A stretch of DNA of 64,000 bases from positions 16,120,001 to 16,184,000 of the forward strand of contig NC_039483.1 of the NCBI RefSeq assembly GCF_003590095.1, written 5' to 3'. Positions 34,963-48,313 of the stretch are shown piece after piece. Source of the stretch: Trichoplusia ni. Its lineage: Eukaryota; Arthropoda; Insecta; Lepidoptera; Noctuidae. Position 1 is the stretch's first letter; every line of letters starts with the position of its first letter. A program made the position numbers and the translations under genes. The notes beneath the pieces were generated by a model. It saw nothing but the letters and a program-made list of their open reading frames with translations. It ran no database searches and had not been told where the DNA came from.

Positions 34963-37900
34963 TTTCCAAGTAATATAAGGATTGATAATGTGTGACGTAA
35001 ACATTCGAGAGTTTCGTAATGGCTGAACTTCTTACTGTTCTCAGTTCCGAGAGTAAACGTTCTAACGTACGAACAGATAATTAACAAGGCAATACTTTTG
35101 ATACGTTCGTGGCAGTATGTTAAACAAGGTACGGTAGACTTAATGAGGAAATTGGTTTAAGTTAAACGGAATTGTCTCCGTAGCTTAATTTGCTTTAGTC
35201 TTGTGTAAAGTCGTACATATGCGTTTGACAAGAAACTGCGAGAGCAGTAGTGACGGTCTAATTAACTCAGCAGTAACTTTATGTTGTTTCATCATTGTAC
35301 CTCATATTTCAGTTGTAAAGTGTCCATGTTTTCCATTTAGGTCAAAGTTAATGGCTCATTAAGCTCTGATTTAATATTGGCCCGAATATGCTACCTTGTG
35401 ACATCTACTGATTACAGTTGCGTTATTAACGATATTCTATAAAACAAAACTATCCTATTAACGTTTAAAACGCTTGAATATATCGTTTACAATTTATGGA
35501 CATCAAAACCACTTAGAATCCCTAATCTCTTGCATTAAGAAGAATGATTAAATATTTCATTCTTTTTGTTATCTGTCTAAATAATACCTCACATACTTCA
35601 TTCAGATTACACAAAGATTTTTGAAGAATACCTTTATTCTCTATTATTAATCCTCCAAAAAATACAGGCCATTAAAATGTAGCGATATCTCATCCTCAAG
35701 AAGCTGTCAAACTGATAATAACGGAAGGAGACAGAGCTAGGTGCGAGCGAGCAAACAAAACGCGATCCGTCTTAATATTAATGTAGTTGTTAGGTCGGAT
35801 GATGAATGGTGACATAGCAAAGCACTTTGCGGTAAACTGGCCCATTATTATTCTTAGCGGGGTGTTTAGTTACCAATTTAGTTAATTTAGGTACATTTCT
35901 AAAACGTCTAAGCTAAATTTTCAAATTTTAGATGGCGCTGTTGTGACGGTGATGACAAGGAGATAATCCTTGTATGAGTTTATTTTAGTGTAATACATAC
36001 AATTCAAATTAGCGGCATATTATTGCTATTAGTCGCTAAATGAAACTTCTGGAGAATTTAATTGCTCAAAGTCACGGGTTGTCATAAAAATGATTACTAG
36101 GTACTACAACGAACATAGCACGAAAATTGCTGGAAGAAATTCACAAAGTACACAACATTTAAAATTAGTAAGAACAATTTACGTAAAAGAAAATAAAAGA
36201 AACCTATCAACTTAAGACCTATGCTTACCTTGGCAACCAATTAAAATAGATCTGAATTATGGACGATGAAAAATGGCTTGAAATTACGAATTCGATTGTT
36301 CAGCTTTTAATCGGTCAGCAAAAGTTTCCAGGTGTTTTCCGATTCTCAGTTCTGATTTTATGAACGTAATTCCCCGTAGGTAAATTCCGAAAAGCGCATA
36401 CCTTTGTGAATGGAAGAATGGGGGGTTTTTCGAACGTCGAGTGTACCTGGAGTGTGCTAACTTAATTTATCGAACTTTTAGAGGGTAGTTTAGATTCTAG
36501 ATGTTTTACACTTCAGTGAACTGTTCCCTAGACTATTTGTTTCTAGTTTCTGCTTTGGTTTGAGTTAACGATTTGTGGCGTTTGATGGAATGTTCGGGAT
36601 CTTTATTCCAGTTTTTATCTATGTTGATGTTGAATTCGTTTGGCGCGTGGGTGTAGAACATAGACGGTGATCCGAGATATTGCTTGGGCAAGTTTGATAT
36701 TTGGCTTTATCGTATTATTTATGTATTTTATGGGATCTACTTACTTGATTATTTTATCAGTAATATTTTGAAATAAGAGTCAAAATTTATTTTATTTAAG
36801 TTTGAAAAATGTCGTCATAGATTTTGGAGTTAAGATGAGTTAGGATTTTAATCTTTTATGTGTTATAGTAAAGAATCAAAACGACTATTTTCTTATGCTT
36901 CAAAATTTACCTTTTAGTTTTACCACCATTAACACATGTTCTACTTATTCTGACAACAACGGCAGCCTACAAACTTCCCAGCCGATCTATCTTCTTGCAC
37001 ATTTCTTCGATAAAACATGCAATAGTTCCCTCACATTCTCAAGCACCATTAAGGGCCCCTCTCAAAACTTCCCGGCAAAAACCAAGTTGCACTTGACATT
37101 GGTAATTGATATACGACACCATTAATCACTTTGTATTTTGCTGTATAAAGTTTATACCTGTTTTGTAGTCTATACACAACAGCAGTAAGTAAGAGGAATA
37201 TCCTGAACGATATCTAAAACAAATGGAATGAAAGCTATAAAAAAAGGTTGCTACAGCTGAATAAATTTGCAGAATACACCCAAAACAAAATATCATCTGC
37301 AATTAAAGCTGTTACAAGAACAACAAAACAAAAGAATTCTATATTTATGTTGGGACGCAGATTTTTGTAATACAAATGTATTTTCCGTGGTTTCGTTCCA
37401 GTGACATTTTTGATACACCCTATCATAAATGGAAAAGGTTTGTACCGCAAAAGGTTACACAACGGCCTAAGCTACCTTTGATTTGCGTAAAATGATTAAA
37501 TTGTATTTTATTTCTTTCTCTTTACTTGCTGAATATCATTGCCTGTATATTTTTAGTCGACTACGTAACGAGAAACTTTGTTTTTTATTATGAAGTCTAG
37601 AATAAATATTAAAACTAACAAGACCAAGTCATTCTTAGCTTTGATAACAACAGAAATATACTCCAAGCGACAGTCTATAAGGGCCATATTTCTTTGCATC
37701 GAAACTTTGCGTATCTTTACAACAAATATCAAGTCAAAGTTGTACAACATAATAGAGTTATGATATACGGAGTTTCGACTGCTAATATCAATGAATGGTG
37801 CCCTCGGGACTCGAGCTCACTTAGAAATATCATTGAGGTTATATAGTTAGGATAGGCATACCGAAATCCCCAAAGCATTTAGTATACTGCGGGATATTAT

Positions 37901-40900
37901 AGAGGTAAATAAATCTGGTTTGGTGTTTAGTCGCTCGGATAATTTTGATTTTCAATCTAGTTGTGGGCTCGAGTCGCTTGGGATGCGGATGGGATAGGAT
38001 ACTTGGTTTTTCGAATATTGTTTTTCTTTTAGTTTTCTACAACTAGGTATATATCTATTTGTATAATGAATAGGTAGTTATGTTTTGTCTGATACATATT
38101 TTGTTTGTAATTGAGTACACAACCGCCCTCTTTGTGAGGCAATTACAGATACACTTGGACGTTTACAAAATTCAAATACAACGAGAACTATTGCATGGTT
38201 TAAACAACTCACATCTATATACAAGTTTATTATATCACATACAATTTCTCATCACCCATTTCTGTGCACAATATCTTCACAACAGTTCCAGTTTTTAGTA
38301 CCGATTCCCTAGTCTCTATAGGTCATGAAAACGTGAATGATACGCATTAACAATTTGGGGTCATAGTTTAACTGTTGTAGTCTGTAATTGTGGCCAGTAA
38401 TTAGACAGGAGATGGTCCTCGTTTGATATTTGACCCTTCCTTTGGGCTTGTTAAGATTACTGCTTAACTTCAAATTGTCGGAGCCCTAGGTATGGAACAT
38501 TAACCCTTATCATTTGTGTAAACAGTAGGTCATGAACTTTAAGGTGACTGTTCCTTGATGGAGGGAAATTTGTGCATAGGTTTATAGACAAATTAGATAC
38601 TGTTGGCATGCTTCTTGATTCGTTTTTCTTTTTGATTATCAGTTAAATATGACTAAGTATAGATTAAAGTTTTTCTTGCTACAATTATTTGAAATTATTA
38701 TCATTTAATTAATTGTTTTATTCATTTGACCATTCGACGTTCCATAAATTAAATCTTAGGAACTAAATACTTACCTAACTAATAATAGTAACATTACTAA
38801 ATCCATAAGGAACTCTACACTCTACCACTCATAAGGTTACTCTACATACTCTAATCAATAACTATCTCCTCCAAACTCTACATTTTGTACCCACTACGAG
38901 CAGTATCAAATACATTTCGACAGTGTCTTTGTCCAGTTTAAATCAAAAGCTCTCTACATACTTGAATACTCAAAGTGAACCTGTATTCCGTATTGGATTG
39001 CAAACAACAGCGACGTTGATTGCGACAGTCGAGTTTCAAAGCTGCAAAGAAAACAAGTGTTGTTCAATCATTTGGTTCGCGATACTCGTGATGTGGTTCA
39101 CTGGAAAGGGCACGTGGGATAAATATACAGGGATAGGTAGAGACGTGTGGCTGTTTGTAGAGTTAGGTCGGTAGAAATGTTTACTAGTTACATAGTAAAG
39201 TGAATATTTGTAAAATGTAGAGTTTTAGCGTAATGAAAAATATCCAAAGAAATGCGAATATGTGGTCAGTATGAGAAGGAAAAGAGATCCATAATTTAAT
39301 GAAAATAACCCTTTATTTTTTTAGTAGCAAATTGCTTTAAGCAAAATCCGTAAAATATTTTCCTGTACCTATTTCTAACTGCCTTCCTAAACAGCTTCAA
39401 ATCATATTATCTAATTGTAGAGCAAGTACTAAATCTCTCAATACATGCCAAAATCGGATTATTCCCTTCTGTTCTAAGCCAAGCGAGAGCCACTTGCTAA
39501 CATAGTTCGACAAAGAATTGCAACTTGTTTCGCCCATAACTCAAATGTTAGCGTTTCTGCAAGAATAGAAGTTAAAAGAACAAAGAATAAACTTTACACA
39601 GATAGTTCACGCTCTGTTTCTTTTGCTTTATCTTACTCTTTAGGTAGAAAAGAGGTTTTTGCTACGTCTATGAATAAAAGTAAGTAATTTTCTTGAGTTA
39701 CGCGGAAATTTAAGGAAAACAGTCATGTGATGCTCTTTTGAAGTAGGTACGAGTATATACTAAATAATTGAATGAGAATAATAGAAATGAAAATGAGGAG
39801 TGAAAAAAAGAACAATATTTTGTCTTTAATATGCTTTGTTAAAGTAAGTGAGCTAAGCGGCTCGCTAAGTTTCTAATCGATATAATCTGTAGCTTAGTAA
39901 TATTGTCAATTAGGAACAAAACATGTATCAGGTTTGTATCAATTTTTGACTATTATTCACATAGAGTTATGGCCATCAAAAAATGTCAGCAGCCCAATCC
40001 CATTTTACGTACCCAAAACTATATCTAGCAATACTAAGTAGTAGAGCATATTCATCGTTATTAAAAAAGCTTTTGGCAGATCGCCATAAACTTTAAGTCT
40101 TCAATCATAATTCCGACAATATGTTTCGTAACTCACCAGAAAATAACTCTTCAACTTATACCACTATATTATTCAAAGAAAAGAAAAGTAATTTTTGATA
40201 TCCACGCAATAAAAACGAACAAAATATTAAGCAAAGACTTCGAAAGAAGTTTACTTACAAAGAGTTCGATAAATAAGAAATGTTTTTCTTTGATAACTTC
40301 GTTTTGTAAGAGCAGTGTTAATAAAAAGTGCATTTGAGAGGCTGCCCTGACGATCGTCGTTTGTTCTACTCGTGTTATTCAAACTCCTGCTTATAATTGC
40401 TCTGGAAATAATTTTATTGCTCAAGTTCGAAATGTTTCGTAAATGTCAACGTGAGTGTTGGTACATTGTTATGATGGAAAGTTACGGTTTTTGGTAGATT
40501 TCAGTATTAAATAGTTTGTTAGTAGTAACGAATTTTTAGGAAATGTAGATATGATAAAATACAATTTCGATCAAAAATGACCCTTATTGCTTTCAACTTA
40601 CAGAATCAAATCAATTAAGCCATATACGAAAAAATAACAATAGCTCCAAAAACACTACTCATCATAGCATTTCAACATAATTATTAACAAAGTCATCACA
40701 CAGATGCACAATAACAAAAAAAAAACAACAAAAAACTAAATTAGTTTCCAATTAAAAGCACGAGCCAACGGAAATAATGAAACGGGGCGTGGAACGCAAT
40801 TAAAAATAAATTTCCTCCTGTTTTTAAACAACAATATCCGAACTATCCCATTTTAGGGTTCCGCATGGCGGCAGGTGAACCGCACTCGTTATGTCTCTAT

Positions 40901-41715
40901 CAGCGAGTACTGTAGGCTACAAATGTAGTTGTACGTACAAACGAAAATCAACCTTACTGTATTGATATGAAGTCCTCTATGTTATCTGGTTATTGATTAA
41001 GTAGGGCTAGAGAATTGAGAATTGATCTCTCTACAGGGGAAGAAAAATTCGGCGCAAGAAAAAATGTTTTTTTGAAAGAATTTTCGAAATCGGTAAAGCA
41101 AAATTTATTTATATTTTAATTGTTATTTAGTTCTAGCTTCTAGCTTATGGTATCGCACGGCTGCACTGGGCAAAACCCTCGCCCAAATCTTTCCATAATT
41201 TCCATAACATCTCAAACTCACCTTCGTAGCTTTCGTTCAAACAATGAATTACTTTATACAAATACAAAACTAACAAAATAATTAATTGAATGTATATAAT
41301 AATAGTTCCCATGTCACGGATAAACGTCAGTTGAAAATAGCCAACGAATATCGATATTTAGCTCCAACAAATTGGTCCCGACAGTTTGTCTGTAGCCCGA
41401 GATTTATTGTTACTACACTATCTTAATTAGGGCTTAATTGTATTAATAGGAAACACCATTCCGATAGTAATTGGAAATTATTTTTAGAAATCGATTTATT
41501 CGTCGAGAAATTCGAATTGACGAATAGTTTGATAGCAGTTTTTGGTGTAATAATTGACAGGGAGGTATTATGTGACCGATTTATTTTGATTTGTACGTAC
41601 TCAAAAAAATTAGACGTTATAAGATACATATCTAGAATTTCCAATGCGTTTGACTAGTAAGAAAAAGCTTCTGTTCATATTAAAGAAGGAACAATATCAT
41701 TTTAATAACTATTAG
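34963..41715. other. Long non-coding AT-rich stretch, no gene seen
   Basis: About 6.7 kb in which all frames are 60-83 codons or shorter and lack motifs. A scrap at 40854-40910 (TTTTAGGGTTCCGCATGGCG) resembles common moth repeat relics. It may be intron of the minus-strand gene whose start exon is at 48115-48313. Confidence 0.45.
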
Positions 41716-41750
41716 GAGGCAGGATCTAAAAACCTTACGGGTGACTGTAA

Positions 41751-41802
41751 TAAGTCGGGTTATACCAATAAATATGCTTGAGAAAACATTTATTAAATAA
41801 AT
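41751..41802 (+). repeat. Diverged single-arm relative of the fold-back element
   Basis: AAGTCGGGTTATACC, AATAAATATGCTTGAGAAAA and CATTTATTAAATAAAT align in order with the fold-back arm words AGTCGGGCTACCCC, GATAAATACGCGTGAGTAAA and CATCATTTAATAAT. No inverted partner is present nearby. Confidence 0.5.
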
Positions 41803-42333
41803 ACTTACGAAGGAACAAGTATACAATAGTACCAAAATTCAAAAAAATTAAAGCAAAACCTAATAAACAGCACTAGTAATTAAAACCTTAAAATCCATAA
41901 CATTGAAACTACCTCTAAACATAGAATAAGTATTTCAAAAGAAACAATTTGATTGATATTATGTAAATTTTAACCAAAACCCCGAAAAAAAACTTAAAAC
42001 CATTCCCAAAGGAATCGTCTCTTCTCTCACAAATTGTATGAGCTCCGTTAAATATGTCAAGTGTAACTTACACAGTAACGGGATAACATAACTGAGGTTC
42101 ATAGCAACTTCGAATACTATCTTGGAGTAGTTCTTAACGTTGTTAGTTGCGCTATGCGGTAATGTGTATCATGCTCGGCTTGTGAAGTATGCAGTGTATT
42201 TACATCACGATAAATCATATGAATAGATCTAGGTGATAGGTTGTAATGCAAGTATGCACTAATGGATTCAATGTACAGTCGCGGAACAAGTTAGCGCCTT
42301 TGAGGTAGTTGCAGAATTTAGCACTTCTTTATT

Positions 42334-42556
42334 TATACTTAACTAGCTTTTCACCCGCGTCAATGTCGGTTATAACGCGTTTCCATGAGAACTCTTCAAA
42401 AGTCCGGGATAAAAACTATCCTATGTTCTTTCTCAAAGTCAACTCTATCTCTGTACCAAATTTAATTAAAATCGGTTCAGTGGTTTAGACGTGAAAGCGT
42501 AACAGACAGACAGACAGATAGACAGAGTTACTTTCGCATTTATAATATTAGTAGCG
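42334..42556 (+). repeat. Lepidopteran interspersed repeat relic with GACA tail
   Basis: Starts CTTAACTAGCTTTTCACCCG and contains GTCCGGGATAAAAACTATCC, AAATCGGTTCAGTGGTTTAG and an (ACAG)n run. It ends TTTCGCATTTATAATATTAG. This is the standard structure of a very common relic in moth genomes, probably from an RTE-type LINE or a SINE dependent on one. Confidence 0.8.
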
Positions 42557-45500
42557 ATTTGATGAGATATTTACGAAAGCGTCATATAATCTTGATAATC
42601 TAGCTGCTAAATCAACACAAAATGAATCGAAATAAATGGGAAAAAAATACGAAGGCAATTTCGATCGATATTATTAAAAATATGCACTTCTAGATGTTTC
42701 CTAAATTCTTATAACGGATAGAAACACTATTAACCTCTGTAGTATTTCCACCCTCAATTTGCAACACAATGTGTGACCTTTCTTAACCAAAAAAATGTAT
42801 TGAATTTAATTGATTGTTGATAATACCACACGTCGGGGTTCCATTAAGCCGCGTCGCGTATATTTCGTTGCTTGCCAGTGTACAAAGGTGAAATAAAACA
42901 TTAATTGCTGTCAGGCGGCGAGGGGCGAGACAAAAGGTTCATTTTTTCGTTACTATTGTACGTACGGGACCCTCCGTCACGGTCTGGGGCAGCCCTGTTT
43001 CGGCGCATGAAAAAGCGATGTTGATCGAATTTTTTTTTTCGTTGGACAGCCGAAATTTGTGTCAGTTTTAACGGTGTTATTTACGGCGAGTGCGTTTCAA
43101 GTGCAAGTTTTTGATGTAATAATCGATCTTTAAGTAGGGTTGCCATTTTATAGTAGAAGTCCTTGTAACTGATTTATATGAGCGAAAACCCTATTGTGTT
43201 GATTTACAATGACATGGTTGGGCCGACAAACAAATTTTCTTGGAACGAAATAACGAGATAGTTTGAACTTATAGCTCATTATTTTCCAAGAACCGAGAAA
43301 TAAGTTTACATGGACAACATATTATGTACAAAAATCTTACAACTATATTAAATTTCTGTTAATTATATAGACCTAGAATTGTGAGCTAATATTACCTAAT
43401 CATGAAAATGTTTCAACTAATTTGGCAGGAATTGACAGAACGAGAGATCAGGAACAGCTAAGTTGCTGTCATTTTATACAAGAAGCTTATCTAACTTATC
43501 TAAAATTAATATTAAAATACGATATTTAGATATAGTGATATTTTATAGGTAGGATGGCACATCGTGGATGGACGGATGGCACCGCGGGACACAACTAGTA
43601 TATCCTACATTTTATAACATTCCTATATAATTCCGAACTTATTTCGTGTTACTCTTTCCTAATTAAGAGGAACTTATCTAGGCAATCATTTAAGTTCATA
43701 ATACGACCTCTTTTATCAACATATATAAAACATAATATTTATTGAGGGATATATTAGTAAGCGCTGTTTAATTAGTACTATAATAAAATTTGAATTTTAC
43801 TATCTCGAAAACCAATTAAAGTGAGTTCAAACTGGTTTTTATAGTGGGATAGTGGGTGTATAGCTCGCACTCGACGTATGCAGTACTCTAGATTTAGTGA
43901 TGTGCGTGATATTTTCTTATAATAACTTATTTTATCGATATATATATATATATATACATTTTGTGTGAGTTTAGGATATAGGTCGTATAAGGACTACATA
44001 TTGTACTTGCTCTGCTTAATTTATGAAAAGTAACTCTACCTTTAACTTAAAAATTAGAATGTTTTTATTATGTTAAATAAGAATCTTCGTAGTGATTAAA
44101 AATTATGACAAAACTTGCTCAACACATTTCCGGCGAAGTGCAAAAAAGTTAATAAAAATTTTAATGTTGCGACAAAGAGTATTGTAGAACATTTGTGTTT
44201 GTTCCCCAACTGTAGGCAGTATAAGCCAGGAAAAAATAACGAAATTATTTTTAGTTATATTAAGTCAAAAGTACTTAAAAAGTATCGACATGTCCCATCA
44301 CTAGCGCTCGCAGTTTGACATCGTCGACGGCGCTAGCGTTGCGTCTGACGTGTTTACGGCTTCAAGAGAATTTACAACCTTTTTGTGACTGTCAGATTGG
44401 CTGCCAGATAGTTTTACTATTATATTCTTTAATAATATTGGAGTGTATGTCTTTATTATACGTTATACTCGTACTTAAGGTAATATAAAACTGGGTGAAT
44501 GTGTTAAGGAGGAATATTCCATACTGAATATTACGTAACGATTATTTATTTAGTCTAGTTCCTTTGTGACCCGTTGTGACTCAATAACGTTACGTTCCGA
44601 AATACCATTTAAGTTTGAAAAATAATTCTCTTTGCGAACTAATTATGATTTATTAACATATCGTTTCAAATTTTCGCTTATATGAATTTTTCCTCACACA
44701 TTTACACTCAAATCATCTGCACCGTTTCTATTACAAAGCAATTACTCTTCATTAACAAAGAAATCAAACTAACCCAAATCTAAAAACAAAACATGCCAGC
44801 TTCAATAAACACCCGAACCAAAATATTTAGATCGCGTATCTGGATCAAGGATTTAACAGAACACATAATCGCGCAGTAAAATAACGTTTAGCGTTTATGT
44901 CTGTCCCTATAAAAATGTTGAGAACCACTCGACATTTATTTGACAGCCCTGCAGCTACGTTCGGCTGTTAACAGGGCCAGTCTATTTATAAATAAGTCTT
45001 TTTTTACCACCCTTTAAAATGAACCACAAAATCCGTCAACTAAAAGTTACGCGTTTTTTTGCCGCTAAATAGCTGCCCGTTATGAATGGATTTTAAAATG
45101 TCTCATATTTAATCATTGCGTTCCACATGTCGAAAAAATACAACACTAAAAGATATAAAGATAAAAACATTAATATCGTAGCTGGTCAGAAATTATTCAA
45201 TGCGTAGCATGTAGGCAGTCAGCTACGAGACCGTAGCTATATCGTAGCGGGTGACGTCATCATATTTTTATTTATTTAAATGCGCGAAATATTTGTTGTG
45301 CCGTTGCGTCAATATTTGAGCTGTATATTTACCGTCGTAGAGACTCCGTATTTAATATCGTACACCTTTTGTTTTGACAAACAGTCGAGCAAATACTAGG
45401 TAGTATTCGGTATACAGATACCTTATACTATATCATAATTGCGGGCTTGGTATCAACACAAATCCAGGTGACCTAGTGGTATTGTTAGTCCGTAATGACG

Positions 45501-46522
45501 TCACACGCCCTTCAAACTGACTCTTCGCGTAAATTACCGCATACTGTCACGATACTATGAAACTTTCTATTTAAAAATATATTTTATCTCATAATTAGAA
45601 ATTTACAATCGTATTCGTATATTGTGTATTACCAGACATATTCTTCAGACGCAAAACGATGAAACAAATGTGAAAGTATTGAAATAATTTTTTAATCATA
45701 CTGAAAATAATAAATAGAAATGAATTACCCATCACAGCATTTATTGTACGTTTCATGACCCTATAGCATTACGTTTTGTATCAGCTAAATTAACAAGACG
45801 ATAGTATTTTCAAAGAATGAGGTTTTATGTATCTTTCAATATGATTTCTGCAAAATAAGACATATAATATGGTTGTATCAACCTCCAGACGTACTATCAA
45901 AAGAAGCTTTTAATGTACTGTTTGCTCTTAGACTTTTGGCATGTTGAATATATACAAAGAAATCATTATTTTATAAAAGTTTAAAATTTTGAAAAAAATT
46001 TTAATGTTAACACTACACAGTGCAATTTACAGAGCATTCAGAGTTCCTAATGTAAAAACATTTAATTAATCACTTTGAAAAATCAACCGATATCTTTAAT
46101 ACATTGAGTACCTACCGATGTCAAAACTGCCAAAATACCATTTTTATCAACCAACTTTCCTTATACGTTCGGCTTCCCAATACGATCTCATATTAAATGA
46201 ACCTTCTACACAAAATCTACAATCTCGTATTCAGACGAGAATAATATGAAAACATTCCGACGCAATTTAATTACAACCGCATCAAGTGTTCCGAAACTTG
46301 TTGTTGAATAGATAAGCCAGTACATTGTTTAAGGCGCAGGTCTCACCGTCCTAATCGTGGTCGCACGTGTACACACCGCAACTAATGGCGCTCGGTTTGC
46401 GAGACCAAAAGTGGACAGATTGTGTAGTCTGGCCTTATTTGTTTTTGCAGTTCTGTGAAAGATTTAAATGTGTTCTGTTTATTTGTGACGTTTTTTTTTT
46501 TCAAAAATTGTAGTTCTACACC
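42557..46522. other. Non-coding AT-rich DNA, no gene seen
   Basis: Includes an AT dinucleotide run (43938-43957) and a GC-rich patch at 42838-43125 with an initiator-like TGTCAGTTTT near 43060. A cluster of GTAGC/GCTAC words lies at 45178-45255. No coding evidence. Confidence 0.4.
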
Positions 46523-46575
46523 GTGATTTTTTAGTCATGATCTGGGCTGCTTTTGTAAGACGACTAAAAAATCAC
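46523..46575. repeat. Small inverted repeat, 14-bp arms
   Basis: GTGATTTTTTAGTC (46523-46536) is exactly inverted at 46562-46575 around a 25-base spacer. ACCGTGA words occur at both outer sides. It may be a tiny non-autonomous element. Confidence 0.55.
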
Positions 46576-48114
46576 CGTGAGTATGTCACGTTTGAAAAAA
46601 CAAAAGAGCAAATTTGTTAAAAAGCACAACTTCAAAAAAACCTTTTGATAAATAATATAATGTCGAGTAACTGGTATCTCCGTATCAGTTAAGTCATGGG
46701 GGTAATTTTCTTTAAGTAGAAAAGACAGAATAAGTCGATTAATAAGTTATATGTTACGTGATGGAGAAAAGATAAATTTTCTTTTTACGATTTCTTCAAA
46801 TTTATTATTGTGAATCTTAACCATCTGTAGATCATATTTGTCTATGAGACAAAATTTCCCATTTTCCAAATTCTCCATTTTCAAAACCGAACGAAAACTA
46901 CTCGTAACAGTCATTGTTTCTACCTCTACCGTAATTGTAAGCTTTATGACGTAAAAGCTTTTTGATTGTAGCTGCAAACATGGATCGCGAGGAAACGTAC
47001 AAAGGTTTTGTGTTCCAAAAGATTCAGGTGTCCACAAAGTTTTGGGAATCAAAAATTCAGATTATAGTTAAAATATACAGCAAAGCATCATGAGCAAACC
47101 TGGATTTCAAATATTTGAATTTGCTCGAACTCGCAACCGTAATATTTAGGTAGAGACACATTACTCGCAGTGGCCCAATTATACGCTGATATTTTATTAC
47201 TTGTTACGTAAAATATTTCACAAAAGTATTGTTGCTAACGTTAGAAAGTATTTGGAATAAAGAATTGTAGCTTGATTGTTCCCCTGTGAAATCAATGAGT
47301 AATGGAAGCACGTCACTGTGGTATCTCTTAGCAATCCCTAGGGACGTCAATATGACAATACTCTCAAGCTTTAATAAATATACCGAAAACGTAAAGATAT
47401 TTAGGATAAAAATACCTAATGAATGATCGTGTTCTGTTTTAAAGAAAAATCAATCCCGCACGTTGAGTTACAGTTCCTCGTAGATTCAACTGCAATTGAA
47501 GGTTATTTATTAGATCCAAAATTATTCTAAACATAGTGGTTTCTTAGGTTTACGCGAATGTTAGACATTGAAATGCAGGTATCATGGTCACGGGCAAAGG
47601 TTTCGAAACGTCGGGAACTAAAATCTAAAATTAAACCGCGAAAAAGTCCGTAAAAGTAGTTTCATTTCAATTATTCTAAACATGACGGACGTACTTCTGT
47701 ACTCTAAAACTCAAGACAGGTGTCTTTTTTATATATTTGTAATAAGCACTGTTTTGATTGAATATAACGTATTCCTGTTCTCAAGATGAACACTCAACAC
47801 ACCATACTCATTGTTTACTCATTGTAAAGAAAAGAGGTTTCTAATTTCGGATAAAGCAGTATCCCAAAAGCCTCTGGACAAAAATTGGGAAAGATTATTT
47901 CCCTAATGATTTATCCCATGCACATAACCGTGTTATAATAATAGCTCTACATAACGCTAATGTCCAGTTACTTCTCTTGTCAAACCTGTGGTAAGAATAT
48001 GTCGCTCTCGTGTCGGTCTGTTCAGGCATGAAAGGCGTTGCATCACAGACACCATCATATAAATCGTCTGCAATAGATGAAAAGGCCGTTGACTCTACAT
48101 AACACTAAACTCAC
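46576..48114. other. Probable intron of the minus-strand gene
   Basis: Lies directly downstream (on the minus strand) of the donor at 48114. The 101-codon minus frame at 46747-47052 is within the chance range and has no splice signals at its edges. Confidence 0.4.
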
Positions 48115-48259
48115 CATCTTGCTTGACAGTATTTCCTAGCGGCCCGCAGCTTGCGACCCAGACGACCAGTATCCATCGCAGCATGAGCCCAGCCCTGCTC
48201 CTCAGCAGCTCCGGCTGGTTGTGGAAGTGACGGGCCGTCGGCCGCGGTCGCGTTGCCAT
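48115..48259 (-). CDS. First coding exon of an unidentified secreted or membrane protein
   Basis: On the minus strand an ATG at 48259-48257 sits in a strong Kozak context (ATCACCATGG), with an in-frame TGA 39 bases upstream. It opens 48 codons and one extra base before a consensus donor G|GTGAGTTTAG at 48115/48114. The product starts MATRPRPTAR. It has a basic, Arg-rich first 28 residues and then a hydrophobic core (WILVVWVA, residues 29-36) ending ASCGPLG, as in a signal peptide. Met26 could be an alternative start giving a more usual signal length. The exon ends in phase 1, common for exons joining a signal peptide to extracellular domains. A GC-rich island in AT-rich DNA and the acceptor upstream support a real exon. 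The protein family is not recognised; the next exon is not visible nearby, implying a long intron. Confidence 0.65.
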
Positions 48260-48313
48260 GGTGATACCATTAAACTTGATACCATTGGTGGTGGTTCACA
48301 TTGCTTGTTTTAC
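48260..48313 (-). other. 5' UTR part of the same exon, with splice acceptor
   Basis: The leader runs 54 bases from an acceptor ACCTTTCCCACAG| (intron side 48314 upward on plus) to the ATG. A branch-like TACTAAA lies about 25 bases upstream. An out-of-frame ATG in the leader (plus-strand 48282-48284) opens a 28-codon upstream frame that overlaps the main start, which could lower translation. At least one more 5' exon must lie at higher coordinates. Confidence 0.5.

Noticed and set aside
46747..47052. 101-codon minus-strand frame as a coding exon
   Set aside because: Several runs of this length are expected by chance. No acceptor or donor at its edges and no recognised domain.
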